Source: Candidatus Omnitrophota bacterium
GTDB taxonomy: Bacteria; Omnitrophota; Gorgyraeia; 2-01-FULL-45-10
DNA: 7,579 nucleotides
Assembly (NCBI GenBank): GCA_026387165.1
Contig: JAPLMG010000030.1
Span: forward strand, 1-7,579
Reading direction: 5' to 3'
Under the pieces are notes generated by a model. It made no database searches. It was not told where the DNA came from and saw nothing but the letters and a program-made list of their open reading frames with translations. Both the position numbers and the translations under genes were made by a program. Below are positions 1-6,835 of the stretch, one piece after another (the first letter of the stretch is position 1; every line of letters starts with the position of its first letter).

Positions 1-60
1 AAATTGATATTTCAAACGATTGCTGTCGTAATCTTTAAGTAGGATAGGGATATTAGAAAA

Positions 61-1122
61 ATGAAAGTTTATAGCTCAAGATACAAATTGGTAGTCGATG
101 ACAAGCCGGCGATAGGGGGCGGAAAGCCGATGTTTAAGGATAAGCTTAATATAATCCGGCCGACGCTGTTTGATCCGGCTGAGATGATGGTCGAGATCAA
201 AGAGATATTCTCTTCGGGTAACGTCACGGTCTCTAAACATGTGAAGTTATTCGAACAGGAATGCGCGAGGTATTTGGGCGTAAAGGAGGCGGTGGCTGTC
301 TCGAGTGCCACGAGCGGTCTTATGCTCGCGGTAAAGGCGCTGGGCTTAACGGGCGAGGTGATCGTGCCGAGCTTTACGTTTACGGCTACGGTGCATTCGC
401 TTATATGGAACGGCTTGACGCCGGTCTTCGTGGATTGCGAGGAGGGCACATACAATATTGACGTAAAGGAGATCGAGAGGAAAATAACGCCAAAGACATC
501 AGCGATCATGCCTGTTTATATATTCGGCAATCCGCCGCGGGTGAGGGAGCTTGCCCAGATAGCCGAGAAACACAAACTAAAGCTTGTCTTTGACAGCGCC
601 CAGGCGTTTGGGGCTGAATACAATGCGATCAGGGTCGGAGGTTTTGGCGATTGCGAGGTCTTCAGTTTAAGCCCGACGAAGGTTTTGACTGCGATAGAGG
701 GCGGATTAATTACGACGAACAATATCAAATTGGCGGAGCACTTGAGAAGGTTAAGGGATTACGGCAAGTGCGGCGAGGATATTGGAAGCATGGGGCTGAG
801 CGCCAGGATGAGCGAATTGCACGCGCTGGTCGGGTTAAAGAATTTAGGTAATATCGAGAAGTGTTTAAAGACGCGGCGGGATCTGATATTGCTCTATCGC
901 GGTCTATTATGGGATATTGACGGAATAAATTTCCCGGACATCCTGCCCGGCAATAAGTCGTCGGGAAACTATATGGTCATATTTATCGATGAGCAACGGT
1001 TCGGGGTGCCGCGGAATAAGCTATGCGAGGCGCTCAAAGCGGAAAATATAGAAACGAAGAAATATTTCTATCCGGCGGTGTTGCTCTTCCGCTATATGGG
1101 CATATGGAGCCGGTTACTGTAG
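61..1122 (+). pseudogene. DegT/DnrJ/EryC1/StrS-family sugar aminotransferase, C-terminus disrupted
   Basis: PLP-dependent aminotransferase of the DegT/DnrJ/EryC1/StrS family, which transfers an amino group from an amino acid (usually glutamate) to a keto nucleotide sugar in the cytoplasm. The N-terminus has the common KPAIGGGKP entry motif. Visible residues are the PLP-contacting D178 and Q181 in FDSAQ, the Schiff-base lysine K207 in SPTKVLTAIEGG, and the RMSELHALVGL helix at 249-259. The frame stays normal to YFYPAV (335-340), then gives 13 unrelated residues and a stop. The real tail (LPLYGHM..VEKVCRAI..RIYNFVNE) lies in another frame directly downstream, and about 25-30 residues normally found between the two parts are missing. 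This points to an out-of-frame internal deletion. The start at 61 has a weak AGGGA 10 bases upstream. The active-site half is intact, so residual activity cannot be excluded, but the C-terminal domain is incomplete. The family call is firm; the sugar substrate is unknown. Confidence 0.85.
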
Positions 1123-1190
1123 AAAAGGTGTGTCGGGCGATAACGCGCATATATAATTTTGTGAACGAAAAGAAAGACGAAGGTGAGAAG
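1083..1190 (+). pseudogene. Detached C-terminal remnant of the DegT-family aminotransferase
   Basis: Read in the frame of the following dehydratase, these bases encode ALPLYGHM followed by VEKVCRAITRIYNFVNEKK. This is the usual final segment of DegT-family aminotransferases (LPLYxxM, then an amphipathic helix such as VEKVCEAIxRIY). It sits one frame away from the upstream aminotransferase body. There is no stop codon between this remnant and the dehydratase start at 1191, so the frame runs straight on. The remnant has no clear start of its own and is probably not a separate protein. The match is to the family pattern as I know it. Confidence 0.7.
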
Positions 1191-3455
1191 ATGAATATAT
1201 CCAGGAGAGGCTGGCAGGAGAATCTTGTCCTTGTAGGCGATGCGGTCGTCATTACTTTTTCCTACATCGCCGCTTACTTTTTGCGGTTTGACGGGGTACC
1301 TGATGCACAGTATATGGATATGATGGTCAGCACGCTTCCATTTTTACTGATCATCCGGATGGCGGCGTTATTCTATTTTAAGCTCAATACCAGCATGTGG
1401 CAATACGCGAGCGTAAAGGATCTGGTACAGATCATAAAAGCGGTGACGGTAAGCTCGGTCGTCATCGTGGCGGTAACAATGGTAATTCATGCAGGGTATC
1501 CACGCTCCGTCTTTATTATCGATTGGCTTCTTTTGGTCATCGCCTTAAGCGGGACGCGGTTCACGGTGCGCCTTACACGGCCCCTAAGAACGCGGCAGAA
1601 AAACGGGAACGGACGGCGGAAAAGAGTGCTTATTGTAGGCGCCGGCGACGCGGGCGAGATGATAGCGCGGGATATGGTATACCGTTACAGCTATAATTAT
1701 GAAGTGGTGGGCTTTATAGACGATGCTCAGAATAAACAGAGAAAGCAGATCCACGGGGTGCCGATACTGGGAGAAGCGGGCGATATTCCGGCTATCGTCA
1801 AGAAAAGGAACATCGAGGAGATCATCATCGCCATCCCCTCCGCTACTTCGGACGAGAGGCGGGGTATTCTGGATTATTGCATAAAAAGCGGAGCCAAATA
1901 CAGGACAGTCCCTCATATGTCGGATCTGATCGATGGCACGGTTAAGGTAAAAGAGCTGCGGGAGGTAAGGCTGGAGGACCTGATCGGCAGAGATGATATT
2001 CTTCCGGATAAACATAAAATAGCGGAGTACATCAAAGGCAAGTCCGTGCTTATCACAGGCGCCGGCGGTTCCATAGGCTCTGAGCTGTGCCGGCAGGTGG
2101 CGGGGCTTAATCCCGGCAAATTGATCCTATTTGAAAAAGCGGAAAATCCTCTCTTCTATATAGATATGGAGCTTGGCCGGTCTTTTGAAGGGCTCCGGAA
2201 GATCTCTCTGGTGGGTGATATTTGCGATAAAAATAGAGTGGAGGATGTCTTCTCCGAGCACAAGCCGCATATTGTTTTCCATGCCGCGGCCCATAAGCAT
2301 GTGCCGCTTATGGAGATCAACGGGATGGAGGCGATAAAAAATAACGTATTCGGCACAAAGATATTGGCGGAAGCAGCCGCTAAGTCAGGTGTGGAAAAAT
2401 TTATTATGCTATCTACAGATAAAGCGGTCGAGCCGACGAGCATTATGGGCGTTTCCAAGAGTGTGGCGGAGCTGTACATAATGAGCCTTTGGGATATGAG
2501 CGCAACCAAGTTTATGGCGGTAAGGTTTGGCAATGTTTTAGGCAGCGAGGGCAGTGTCGTGCCCGCGTTCAAAAAAATGATCGAAAAGGGCGGGCCGATC
2601 ACCATTACCCATCCTGATATCACAAGGTATTTTATGACTATTCCCGAAGCGGCGGCTCTGGTGATGGAGGCCGGCTATATGGGCCACGGCGGTGAAATAT
2701 TTATCCTGGAGATGGGCAAACAGATAAAGATCCTCGATCTTGCCTACGACATGATAAAGCTTTCGGGGCTGGCGCCGGATACGGATATAGAAATTGTTTT
2801 TACGGGTTTAAGGCCGGGTGAAAAAATGTATGAGGCTTTGGTCACGGAAGATGAAGAACTATTAAAGACACCCCATGAAAAGATAATGGTGCTGAAATCA
2901 AATAAAGAGCGCGGAACCAATATTATAAGCTGCCTGGATGTTTTGAAACAAATCGTTACCCGCGAAGATAGCTATTTGCTTTTCGAGCAACTTAAAAAGA
3001 TGGTGCCGAGTTATAAACCGTTTATGCAAATTCCTCACAAGACAACGCTTCCGGAAGAACGTAAAATATCGAATAAAAAAATTGATATTCTTATCGCTGA
3101 TGACGAAAGAATAGTGCAGGAGGTCTTAAGCAAATTTCTGGATGGCAGGGGCTATAATACGCTTCTGGCGTCCAATGGGAGAGAGGCCATGAATATCGTT
3201 AATACCAATGAAGTGCGGCTTGCGTTTATAGATATAAGGATGCCGGGCTTCGCGGATGGCCTGCAAACACTCAAACGCATAAAGAAGACGAATAAAAATA
3301 TAGAAGTAATAATGATGACGGGCTATGGGACCGAAAAAGCGCGCAGGGAGAGCAGCCTTTTGGGAGCATACGCTTATCTTGAGAAACCCTTTGATCTTTC
3401 GGATATCAGAAGCAAGGTCGAATCGGCTTTACATAAAGAGGAGTGTTTAGCATGA
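1191..3455 (+). CDS. Membrane-anchored nucleotide-sugar 4,6-dehydratase (WbpM/FlaA1/CapD type) with a C-terminal receiver domain
   Basis: A 754-residue inner-membrane enzyme expected to convert UDP-GlcNAc or a related nucleotide sugar to its 4-keto-6-deoxy form. About four membrane segments lie at 11-32, 46-64, 80-98 and 107-123, with the family's LRFDG after the first. A first Rossmann domain carries VLIVGAGDAG (146-155). The catalytic SDR domain carries TGAGGSIGS (289-297), STDKA (408-412), the M419-xxx-K423 pair replacing the usual YxxxK, RYFMTIPEAA (479-488) and RPGEK (541-545). After a linker at about 605-629, residues 630-748 form a complete receiver domain: acidic pair D637/D638, phosphoacceptor D681, T710 and K732. 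WbpM-type proteins usually end near 600-670 residues, so the extra length is this domain. I chose ATG 1191 because AAGGTGAG precedes it at 1180-1187 and the N-terminus then matches the family. The upstream in-frame codons belong to the aminotransferase tail. The dehydratase assignment is secure; the exact sugar and the role of the receiver are not known. Confidence 0.93.
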   Translation: MNISRRGWQENLVLVGDAVVITFSYIAAYFLRFDGVPDAQYMDMMVSTLPFLLIIRMAALFYFKLNTSMWQYASVKDLVQIIKAVTVSSVVIVAVTMVIHAGYPRSVFIIDWLLLVIALSGTRFTVRLTRPLRTRQKNGNGRRKRVLIVGAGDAGEMIARDMVYRYSYNYEVVGFIDDAQNKQRKQIHGVPILGEAGDIPAIVKKRNIEEIIIAIPSATSDERRGILDYCIKSGAKYRTVPHMSDLIDGTVKVKELREVRLEDLIGRDDILPDKHKIAEYIKGKSVLITGAGGSIGSELCRQVAGLNPGKLILFEKAENPLFYIDMELGRSFEGLRKISLVGDICDKNRVEDVFSEHKPHIVFHAAAHKHVPLMEINGMEAIKNNVFGTKILAEAAAKSGVEKFIMLSTDKAVEPTSIMGVSKSVAELYIMSLWDMSATKFMAVRFGNVLGSEGSVVPAFKKMIEKGGPITITHPDITRYFMTIPEAAALVMEAGYMGHGGEIFILEMGKQIKILDLAYDMIKLSGLAPDTDIEIVFTGLRPGEKMYEALVTEDEELLKTPHEKIMVLKSNKERGTNIISCLDVLKQIVTREDSYLLFEQLKKMVPSYKPFMQIPHKTTLPEERKISNKKIDILIADDERIVQEVLSKFLDGRGYNTLLASNGREAMNIVNTNEVRLAFIDIRMPGFADGLQTLKRIKKTNKNIEVIMMTGYGTEKARRESSLLGAYAYLEKPFDLSDIRSKVESALHKEECLA

Positions 3456-3502
3456 GCCCCATTATTTTTAATCATAATTTGGACAGGGGCGATATCGAAT
3501 GA
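3452..3502 (+). CDS. 16-residue mini-ORF linking the dehydratase and glycosyltransferase genes
   Basis: The peptide is MSPIIFNHNLDRGDIE. Its ATG overlaps the dehydratase stop as ATGA (3452-3455), and its TGA overlaps the glycosyltransferase start as ATGA (3499-3502). GAGGAG at 3438-3443 is well placed as its ribosome binding site, with 8 bases of spacing. It may be a translational relay that couples the two large genes, or the leftover start of a gene lost when the downstream gene was inserted. I recognise no family. Translation is plausible but unproven. Confidence 0.4.
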   Translation: MSPIIFNHNLDRGDIE

Positions 3503-4971
3503 AAAAAATAACTATTATTTTTTTGATACTCATTCTATGCGCAGGATGCCTGCTTCGCGTCTTGGCTTTTCGTGGTGTTGTGGGATCGGATGATTTAACC
3601 TATGCACGTCTTGCCTACAGCATTGCTAATGGCACGTTTCAAACGGGAGCCGATAGCGACATATCAGGAATGCGTGTGGGCTTGTTATTTCCGGTGGCCT
3701 TGGGCATCAAAATAGCAGGACTTACCGAATGGGTTCTGAGCGCTTATCCTTTTCTGCTTTCACTTGCCAGCATTCTTTTGGCCTTTATAGCCGGCCGTTT
3801 ATTCTTTTTTAGTGATCGCGCAGGCCTGATTGCTGCCGCATTGATGGCCATTGCCCCTATGGATGTAAGTATGGCAACCATGTTACAGTCTGACACTCCG
3901 TCTGCATTTCTATTGAATATCGGCATACTATTGATATACGTTGGCGCACAACGGGAATTGTTCAGGAGCAAAATTATGTGCGCCGTTCTCGGTGGGACTG
4001 CGCTTGGGTTGTCATGGCTAACCCGAGAAAGCGCAGTGTTCATATTCCCTTTTATTGGTTGCTACATACTGTGGGTTTCCGTTCGCGACAGGCGCAATCT
4101 TACCCTGTTGGTCGGCACAGCTCTAGCCGTGATGGTCATTGTGGCGGCTGAGTCCGTCACTTATTGGCATTTTACGGGCGACTCGCTGTATCGGTTTCAC
4201 GCCATCAGCAAAGCGGCATTGAAGGCATGGACTTTTGACACTAAAGTCTTTCATAACAACATGGATACCTCAGTTTGGCGCCGCATTTTGCTTACGGGGC
4301 CACGAAAAATCTTTACTAGTCCAATATCGATTTTCGCGCTGATGGCGATTGCGTACACGCTCTGGACAAAGCGAAAAGGTTCTGGATTTGTTGCCCTGTG
4401 GTTTTTGTCTCTAGTTGCGCTATACAATTTCGGCTCGACAAGCCTCAACCATTACCTGCCATTGTTGCTTGCAGAACGATATCTATATCCGCTGCTTTTC
4501 CCTACAGTGATTCTGGCGTCCGGCTTGCTGGCTGTCTTATTTAAAGGTGATGGTCCGGATAAACGCGAGTTAAACCGTGAACGAATCTTCTGGGGTGCAT
4601 CATCGGCAGCACTTCTTTTTATAGGATGTTTAGCGATATGCTATTATACGGTACAAGGCGGTATGAATAGCCAAACCGAGCGGGTAGTATCCCATATTCT
4701 GACTCCGGCTGACCCGTTATACACGGATTCGAGAACTCCTTGGGTGCTGGAATTTTTTTGGCATTATAACAAGGCAGCGCATGCGCATGACTTTACAGGC
4801 ATGCGCGCCGAAGATATCCCAACGGGATCTTTTGTGCTGATCAACAAAGAAAGAGTTGAATTTCTAAAGTCGTTGTATAGTTATGAGCCTCCGCAATTTT
4901 ACACATCACATCCTAAGTCATGGATTAATAAATGGCATTCTGAGCATGCGGATTTATACCAGATTGAGTAG
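3499..4971 (+). CDS. Polytopic GT-C glycosyltransferase, GT39/PMT-like (ArnT/dolichyl-phosphate-mannose type)
   Basis: A 490-residue integral membrane protein with roughly 11-12 hydrophobic segments between residues 4 and 384, followed by a soluble tail of about 100 residues. The first extracytoplasmic loop has the acidic pair D31-D32 in GSDDLTYARLAYSIANG, where GT-C enzymes place the catalytic aspartate. SDTPSAF at 131-137 and ERYLYPLLFP at 326-335 are further GT39/PMT-like features. Such enzymes move a sugar from a polyprenyl-phosphate donor to lipid, glycan or protein on the outer face of the cytoplasmic membrane. It follows the dehydratase in the same direction, with AGGGGC at 3485-3490 as ribosome binding site. 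Arginine codons here are mostly CGC/CGT/CGA (18 of 25) with only 4 AGG/AGA, unlike rpoN with 15 of 25 AGG/AGA, which suggests a different origin. The final residues QIE and the stop lie in a repeat copy, so the native C-terminus may be altered. Donor and acceptor are unknown. Confidence 0.82.
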   Translation: MKKITIIFLILILCAGCLLRVLAFRGVVGSDDLTYARLAYSIANGTFQTGADSDISGMRVGLLFPVALGIKIAGLTEWVLSAYPFLLSLASILLAFIAGRLFFFSDRAGLIAAALMAIAPMDVSMATMLQSDTPSAFLLNIGILLIYVGAQRELFRSKIMCAVLGGTALGLSWLTRESAVFIFPFIGCYILWVSVRDRRNLTLLVGTALAVMVIVAAESVTYWHFTGDSLYRFHAISKAALKAWTFDTKVFHNNMDTSVWRRILLTGPRKIFTSPISIFALMAIAYTLWTKRKGSGFVALWFLSLVALYNFGSTSLNHYLPLLLAERYLYPLLFPTVILASGLLAVLFKGDGPDKRELNRERIFWGASSAALLFIGCLAICYYTVQGGMNSQTERVVSHILTPADPLYTDSRTPWVLEFFWHYNKAAHAHDFTGMRAEDIPTGSFVLINKERVEFLKSLYSYEPPQFYTSHPKSWINKWHSEHADLYQIE

Positions 4972-5094
4972 ACACTTTATTAGATTGAGTATAATTGAGT
5001 ATAATTGAGTATAATTGAGTAATTGAGTAATTGAGTAATTGAGTAGACACTTTAAAGTACTTGGTACTTGAGTTATCCTTGAGTAGACACTTTA
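4964..5094 (+). repeat. ATTGAGTA tandem repeat with three copies of TTGAGTAGACACTTTA
   Basis: The 16-base sequence TTGAGTAGACACTTTA occurs exactly at 4964-4979, 5039-5054 and 5079-5094. Between the first two lie three copies of the 10-base unit ATTGAGTATA (4984-5013), then four copies of the 8-base unit ATTGAGTA (5014-5045). A 6-bp inverted repeat AAGTAC-TTG-GTACTT lies at 5055-5069. The first copy contains the stop codon of the glycosyltransferase. The tract looks like slippage-prone expansion of a small repeat; a function is not evident. Confidence 0.9.
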
Positions 5095-5176
5095 CATAAG
5101 TGCCTGACAATAAATGAGTTATGAGATAAATATGGGTAAGAGGTGAGGAAATATATTTCTTTTATAACTGATTGTA

Positions 5177-5206
5177 TTGCAAAATGTTGTATAAAGCGGC
5201 TACTAT
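5177..5206 (+). promoter_or_regulatory. Weak sigma-70-type promoter candidate for rpoN
   Basis: TTGCAA at 5177-5182 and TACTAT at 5201-5206 are separated by 18 bases; each matches 4 of 6 consensus positions. TATACT at 5204-5209 is an alternative -10 but lacks a well-spaced -35. It lies 54 bases before the chosen rpoN start. In such AT-rich DNA a match of this quality can arise by chance. Confidence 0.3.
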
Positions 5207-5244
5207 ACTTTTTAAAATGAATGTTGAGATGGCCTTAAATAAAC

Positions 5245-5249
5245 AGGAG
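5245..5249 (+). promoter_or_regulatory. Ribosome binding site that decides the rpoN start
   Basis: AGGAG lies 11 bases before ATG 5261. An in-frame GTG at 5249 overlaps this motif itself, so it cannot use it as a ribosome binding site. That argues for ATG 5261 as the start, which gives the N-terminus MPMDMRPEG. Confidence 0.6.
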
Positions 5250-5260
5250 TGTCTGATATA

Positions 5261-6655
5261 ATGCCTATGGATATGCGGCCCGAGGGAGTCCAGAAGATGA
5301 TGCTCACGGCGAAGATGCTTTTGAATATGCATGTCCTGCAGCTTAACATCATGGACTTAAGGACTTTTCTACAGGCGGAGCTGGAGGAGAATCCGCTTCT
5401 TGAGGAGGATCTCTCGGCATCCGAGGCCATAGATGAAGATGAAAGCCGGTTTGATGAGGAGATATCGGAGCTTAATGACGAGAAGGTGGATAAGGAGGAG
5501 CTGGCGTCGGGCTCAGAGGGCGAGCGTCCATCAATAAGCAAAGAGAAGAAAGATTATTTTGAGAGCTTGATCGTCAAGAAAGAGAGCCTTTATGACCACC
5601 TGCACTGGCAGCTTGAGGTCTCAGCCAGGGATGATGAACAGAAACGGATAGGTGAATTTTTGATCAGGAACTTTGATGATAATGGCTATCTTAAGGTGGA
5701 CCTGAAAGAGCTCCCGGAGATATTAAATGCCTCCACAGAAAAAGTCAGAAGCGCTCTGGGCCTCATAAGAACATTTGATCCCGCGGGGGTCGGGGGGCGG
5801 GACCTGAAAGAATCGCTCCTGATCCAGCTCTTAAACTTCGGAAAAGGCGATACGCATATCTACAGGATAGTCTATTGGCATTTGGAAGATCTGGAAAAAG
5901 GTAATTTTGAAAAGATAGCTCAAGCTCTTTCGATCACTACGCAGGAAGTAGAGGCGGCGAAAAAACGAATATCATATCTAACCCCAAATCCCGGAGCCGC
6001 ATTCAGCAAGGAGGCGGCTACGTATATAGTCCCGGACGTTATTCTTTATAAAAATAATGGCACTTACGACATTGAGATAAGTGATAGGGATCTGCCGCGG
6101 CTTTACTTAAGTACCGCTTATAGCGCCGCATTAAAGAATAAACAGGTTGAACCCGCCACAAAAGAGTATGTCAGGAAAAAGCTTTCCCATGCCAGATGGG
6201 TCATTGACGCGGTGAAGAAGAGAAAAAACACAATTAACCGTGTATGCGGATATTTGGTCGATAAGCAGAAGGATTTTTTTGATGAGACCAATACCGCGGC
6301 AAAGCCGTTAACCCTGAAAGAGGCGGCAAAGGCGCTTTTAGTAAGCGAAGCCACCGTAAGCAGGACAGTCTCTAATAAATACCTGCAGGCCCCTGACCGC
6401 ATATTCAGCTTGAAAAGCTTTTTTGTGAAAGGAATAAAACAGGATTCCGGGATGGTCTCTACAATGAGCATAAAGATGAAGATAAAGGAGCTGGTCGAGA
6501 ACGAAGATAGCGCAAGGCCCTTAAAAGATCTTGAGATCCAATCGATTCTCAAGGATCAGGGCATAAAGATCTCGAGAAGAACGGTTGCTAAATACAGAGA
6601 TAGCCTGAAATTACCACCCTACAATACCCGTAAGGGTGAAAAAGGACTACATTGA
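5261..6655 (+). CDS. rpoN: RNA polymerase sigma-54 factor
   Basis: A 464-residue sigma-54, the alternative sigma factor that binds -24/-12 promoters and needs an AAA+ activator (NtrC-type enhancer-binding protein) to open DNA. Region I lies at about 10-47 and ends in the diagnostic LQAELEENPLLE. A very acidic Region II linker follows at about 48-80. The core-binding part contains FDPAGVGGRDLKESL near 172-186. The helix-turn-helix at about 350-376 reads LTLKEAAKALLVSEATVSR and leads into NKYLQAP..FSLKSFF. The RpoN box, SRRTVAKYRD, lies at about 438-447 and reads the -24 element. Length and domain order are normal for the family. The common neighbours lptB, hpf and ptsN are not in the window; upstream is a repeat tract and downstream a palindrome, so it looks singly transcribed. 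The sigma-54-dependent targets cannot be told from this window. Confidence 0.97.
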   Translation: MPMDMRPEGVQKMMLTAKMLLNMHVLQLNIMDLRTFLQAELEENPLLEEDLSASEAIDEDESRFDEEISELNDEKVDKEELASGSEGERPSISKEKKDYFESLIVKKESLYDHLHWQLEVSARDDEQKRIGEFLIRNFDDNGYLKVDLKELPEILNASTEKVRSALGLIRTFDPAGVGGRDLKESLLIQLLNFGKGDTHIYRIVYWHLEDLEKGNFEKIAQALSITTQEVEAAKKRISYLTPNPGAAFSKEAATYIVPDVILYKNNGTYDIEISDRDLPRLYLSTAYSAALKNKQVEPATKEYVRKKLSHARWVIDAVKKRKNTINRVCGYLVDKQKDFFDETNTAAKPLTLKEAAKALLVSEATVSRTVSNKYLQAPDRIFSLKSFFVKGIKQDSGMVSTMSIKMKIKELVENEDSARPLKDLEIQSILKDQGIKISRRTVAKYRDSLKLPPYNTRKGEKGLH

Positions 6656-6670
6656 CAATAAAAAATAGTA

Positions 6671-6773
6671 AAAAATAGGGACGAGTAAAAAATAGGGACG
6701 GGTTCATTTTTATTTCTAACAACAAGGCCAAAGCAAAAAATGAACCCGTCCCTATTTTTCCGTCCCTATTTTT
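6671..6773. repeat. Large nested palindrome (REP/MITE-like), possible bidirectional terminator
   Basis: A perfect 24-bp inverted repeat (6688-6711 with 6736-6759; core TAGGGACGGGTTCA) flanks a 24-base loop. An outer 13-bp inverted pair, AAAAATAGGGACG, lies at 6671-6683 and 6761-6773, so a stem of about 37 bp could form with a small internal bulge (4 versus 1 base). A degenerate partial copy, TAAAAAATAG, lies at 6659-6668. The element starts 16 bases after the rpoN stop. Its T-rich arms could stop transcription in both directions. It resembles the GGGACGG-type palindromes I recall from several uncultured lineages, often linked to REP-associated transposases; no transposase is present here. Confidence 0.85.
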
Positions 6774-6785
6774 CCTGAGATTAAA

Positions 6786-6814
6786 TTGACACCAGACAAC
6801 AGATAGTGTATATT
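6786..6814 (+). promoter_or_regulatory. Strong sigma-70 promoter for the DUF5678-like/retropepsin pair
   Basis: A perfect -35 TTGACA (6786-6791) and a 5-of-6 -10 TATATT (6809-6814) are separated by the ideal 17 bases. Initiation near 6821 would leave an mRNA leader of only about 15 bases that begins almost at the ribosome binding site. It sits right after the palindrome, which could insulate it from rpoN transcription. Confidence 0.7.
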
Positions 6815-6821
6815 TAGTATT

Positions 6822-6829
6822 GAGGTGAT
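6822..6829 (+). promoter_or_regulatory. Near-perfect Shine-Dalgarno before the DUF5678-like gene
   Basis: GAGGTGAT is fully complementary to the anti-Shine-Dalgarno end of typical 16S rRNA and lies 6 bases before ATG 6836. It supports this start and suggests efficient translation. Confidence 0.85.
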
Positions 6830-6835
6830 TAGGAA

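Larger units (their letters stand above)
5095..5260. other. Gene-free leader region before rpoN
   Basis: Together with the repeat tract this makes an interval of about 290 bases without a convincing gene. It is AT-rich, contains only very short reading frames, and shows no clear terminator for the upstream glycosyltransferase. Its end carries a weak sigma-70-like promoter candidate and the rpoN ribosome binding site. I see no sigma-54 (-24/-12) promoter here. Confidence 0.6.

Noticed and set aside
1..60. Tail of an upstream gene ending at the TAG at 40-42
   Set aside because: The frame is only 13 codons (KLIFQTIAVVIFK) with no recognisable match, and another frame is equally open for a similar length.
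1060..1090. Programmed -1 ribosomal frameshift joining the aminotransferase halves
   Set aside because: No classical slippery heptamer is seen at the junction, and the missing 25-30 residues would not be restored by a frameshift.
1023..1190. Upstream extension of the dehydratase frame to an ATG at 1023
   Set aside because: These codons overlap the aminotransferase body and then encode its detached tail. The family N-terminus and a good ribosome binding site begin at 1191.
3502..3560. Lipoprotein signal (LILCAGC) at the glycosyltransferase N-terminus
   Set aside because: The -3 position of the would-be lipobox is cysteine rather than leucine, and GT-C enzymes start with an ordinary transmembrane helix.
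4984..5094. CRISPR array
   Set aside because: The repeat units are 8-16 bases and directly adjoining or irregularly spaced, with no unique spacers of constant length and no cas genes.
5143..5220. Short 25-codon frame from a GTG before rpoN
   Set aside because: It has no clear ribosome binding site and no recognisable protein pattern, and it overlaps the promoter candidate.
5095..5260. Sigma-54 (-24/-12) autoregulatory promoter before rpoN
   Set aside because: I found no GG-N10-GC arrangement with flanking TGGCAC and TTGC in this interval.
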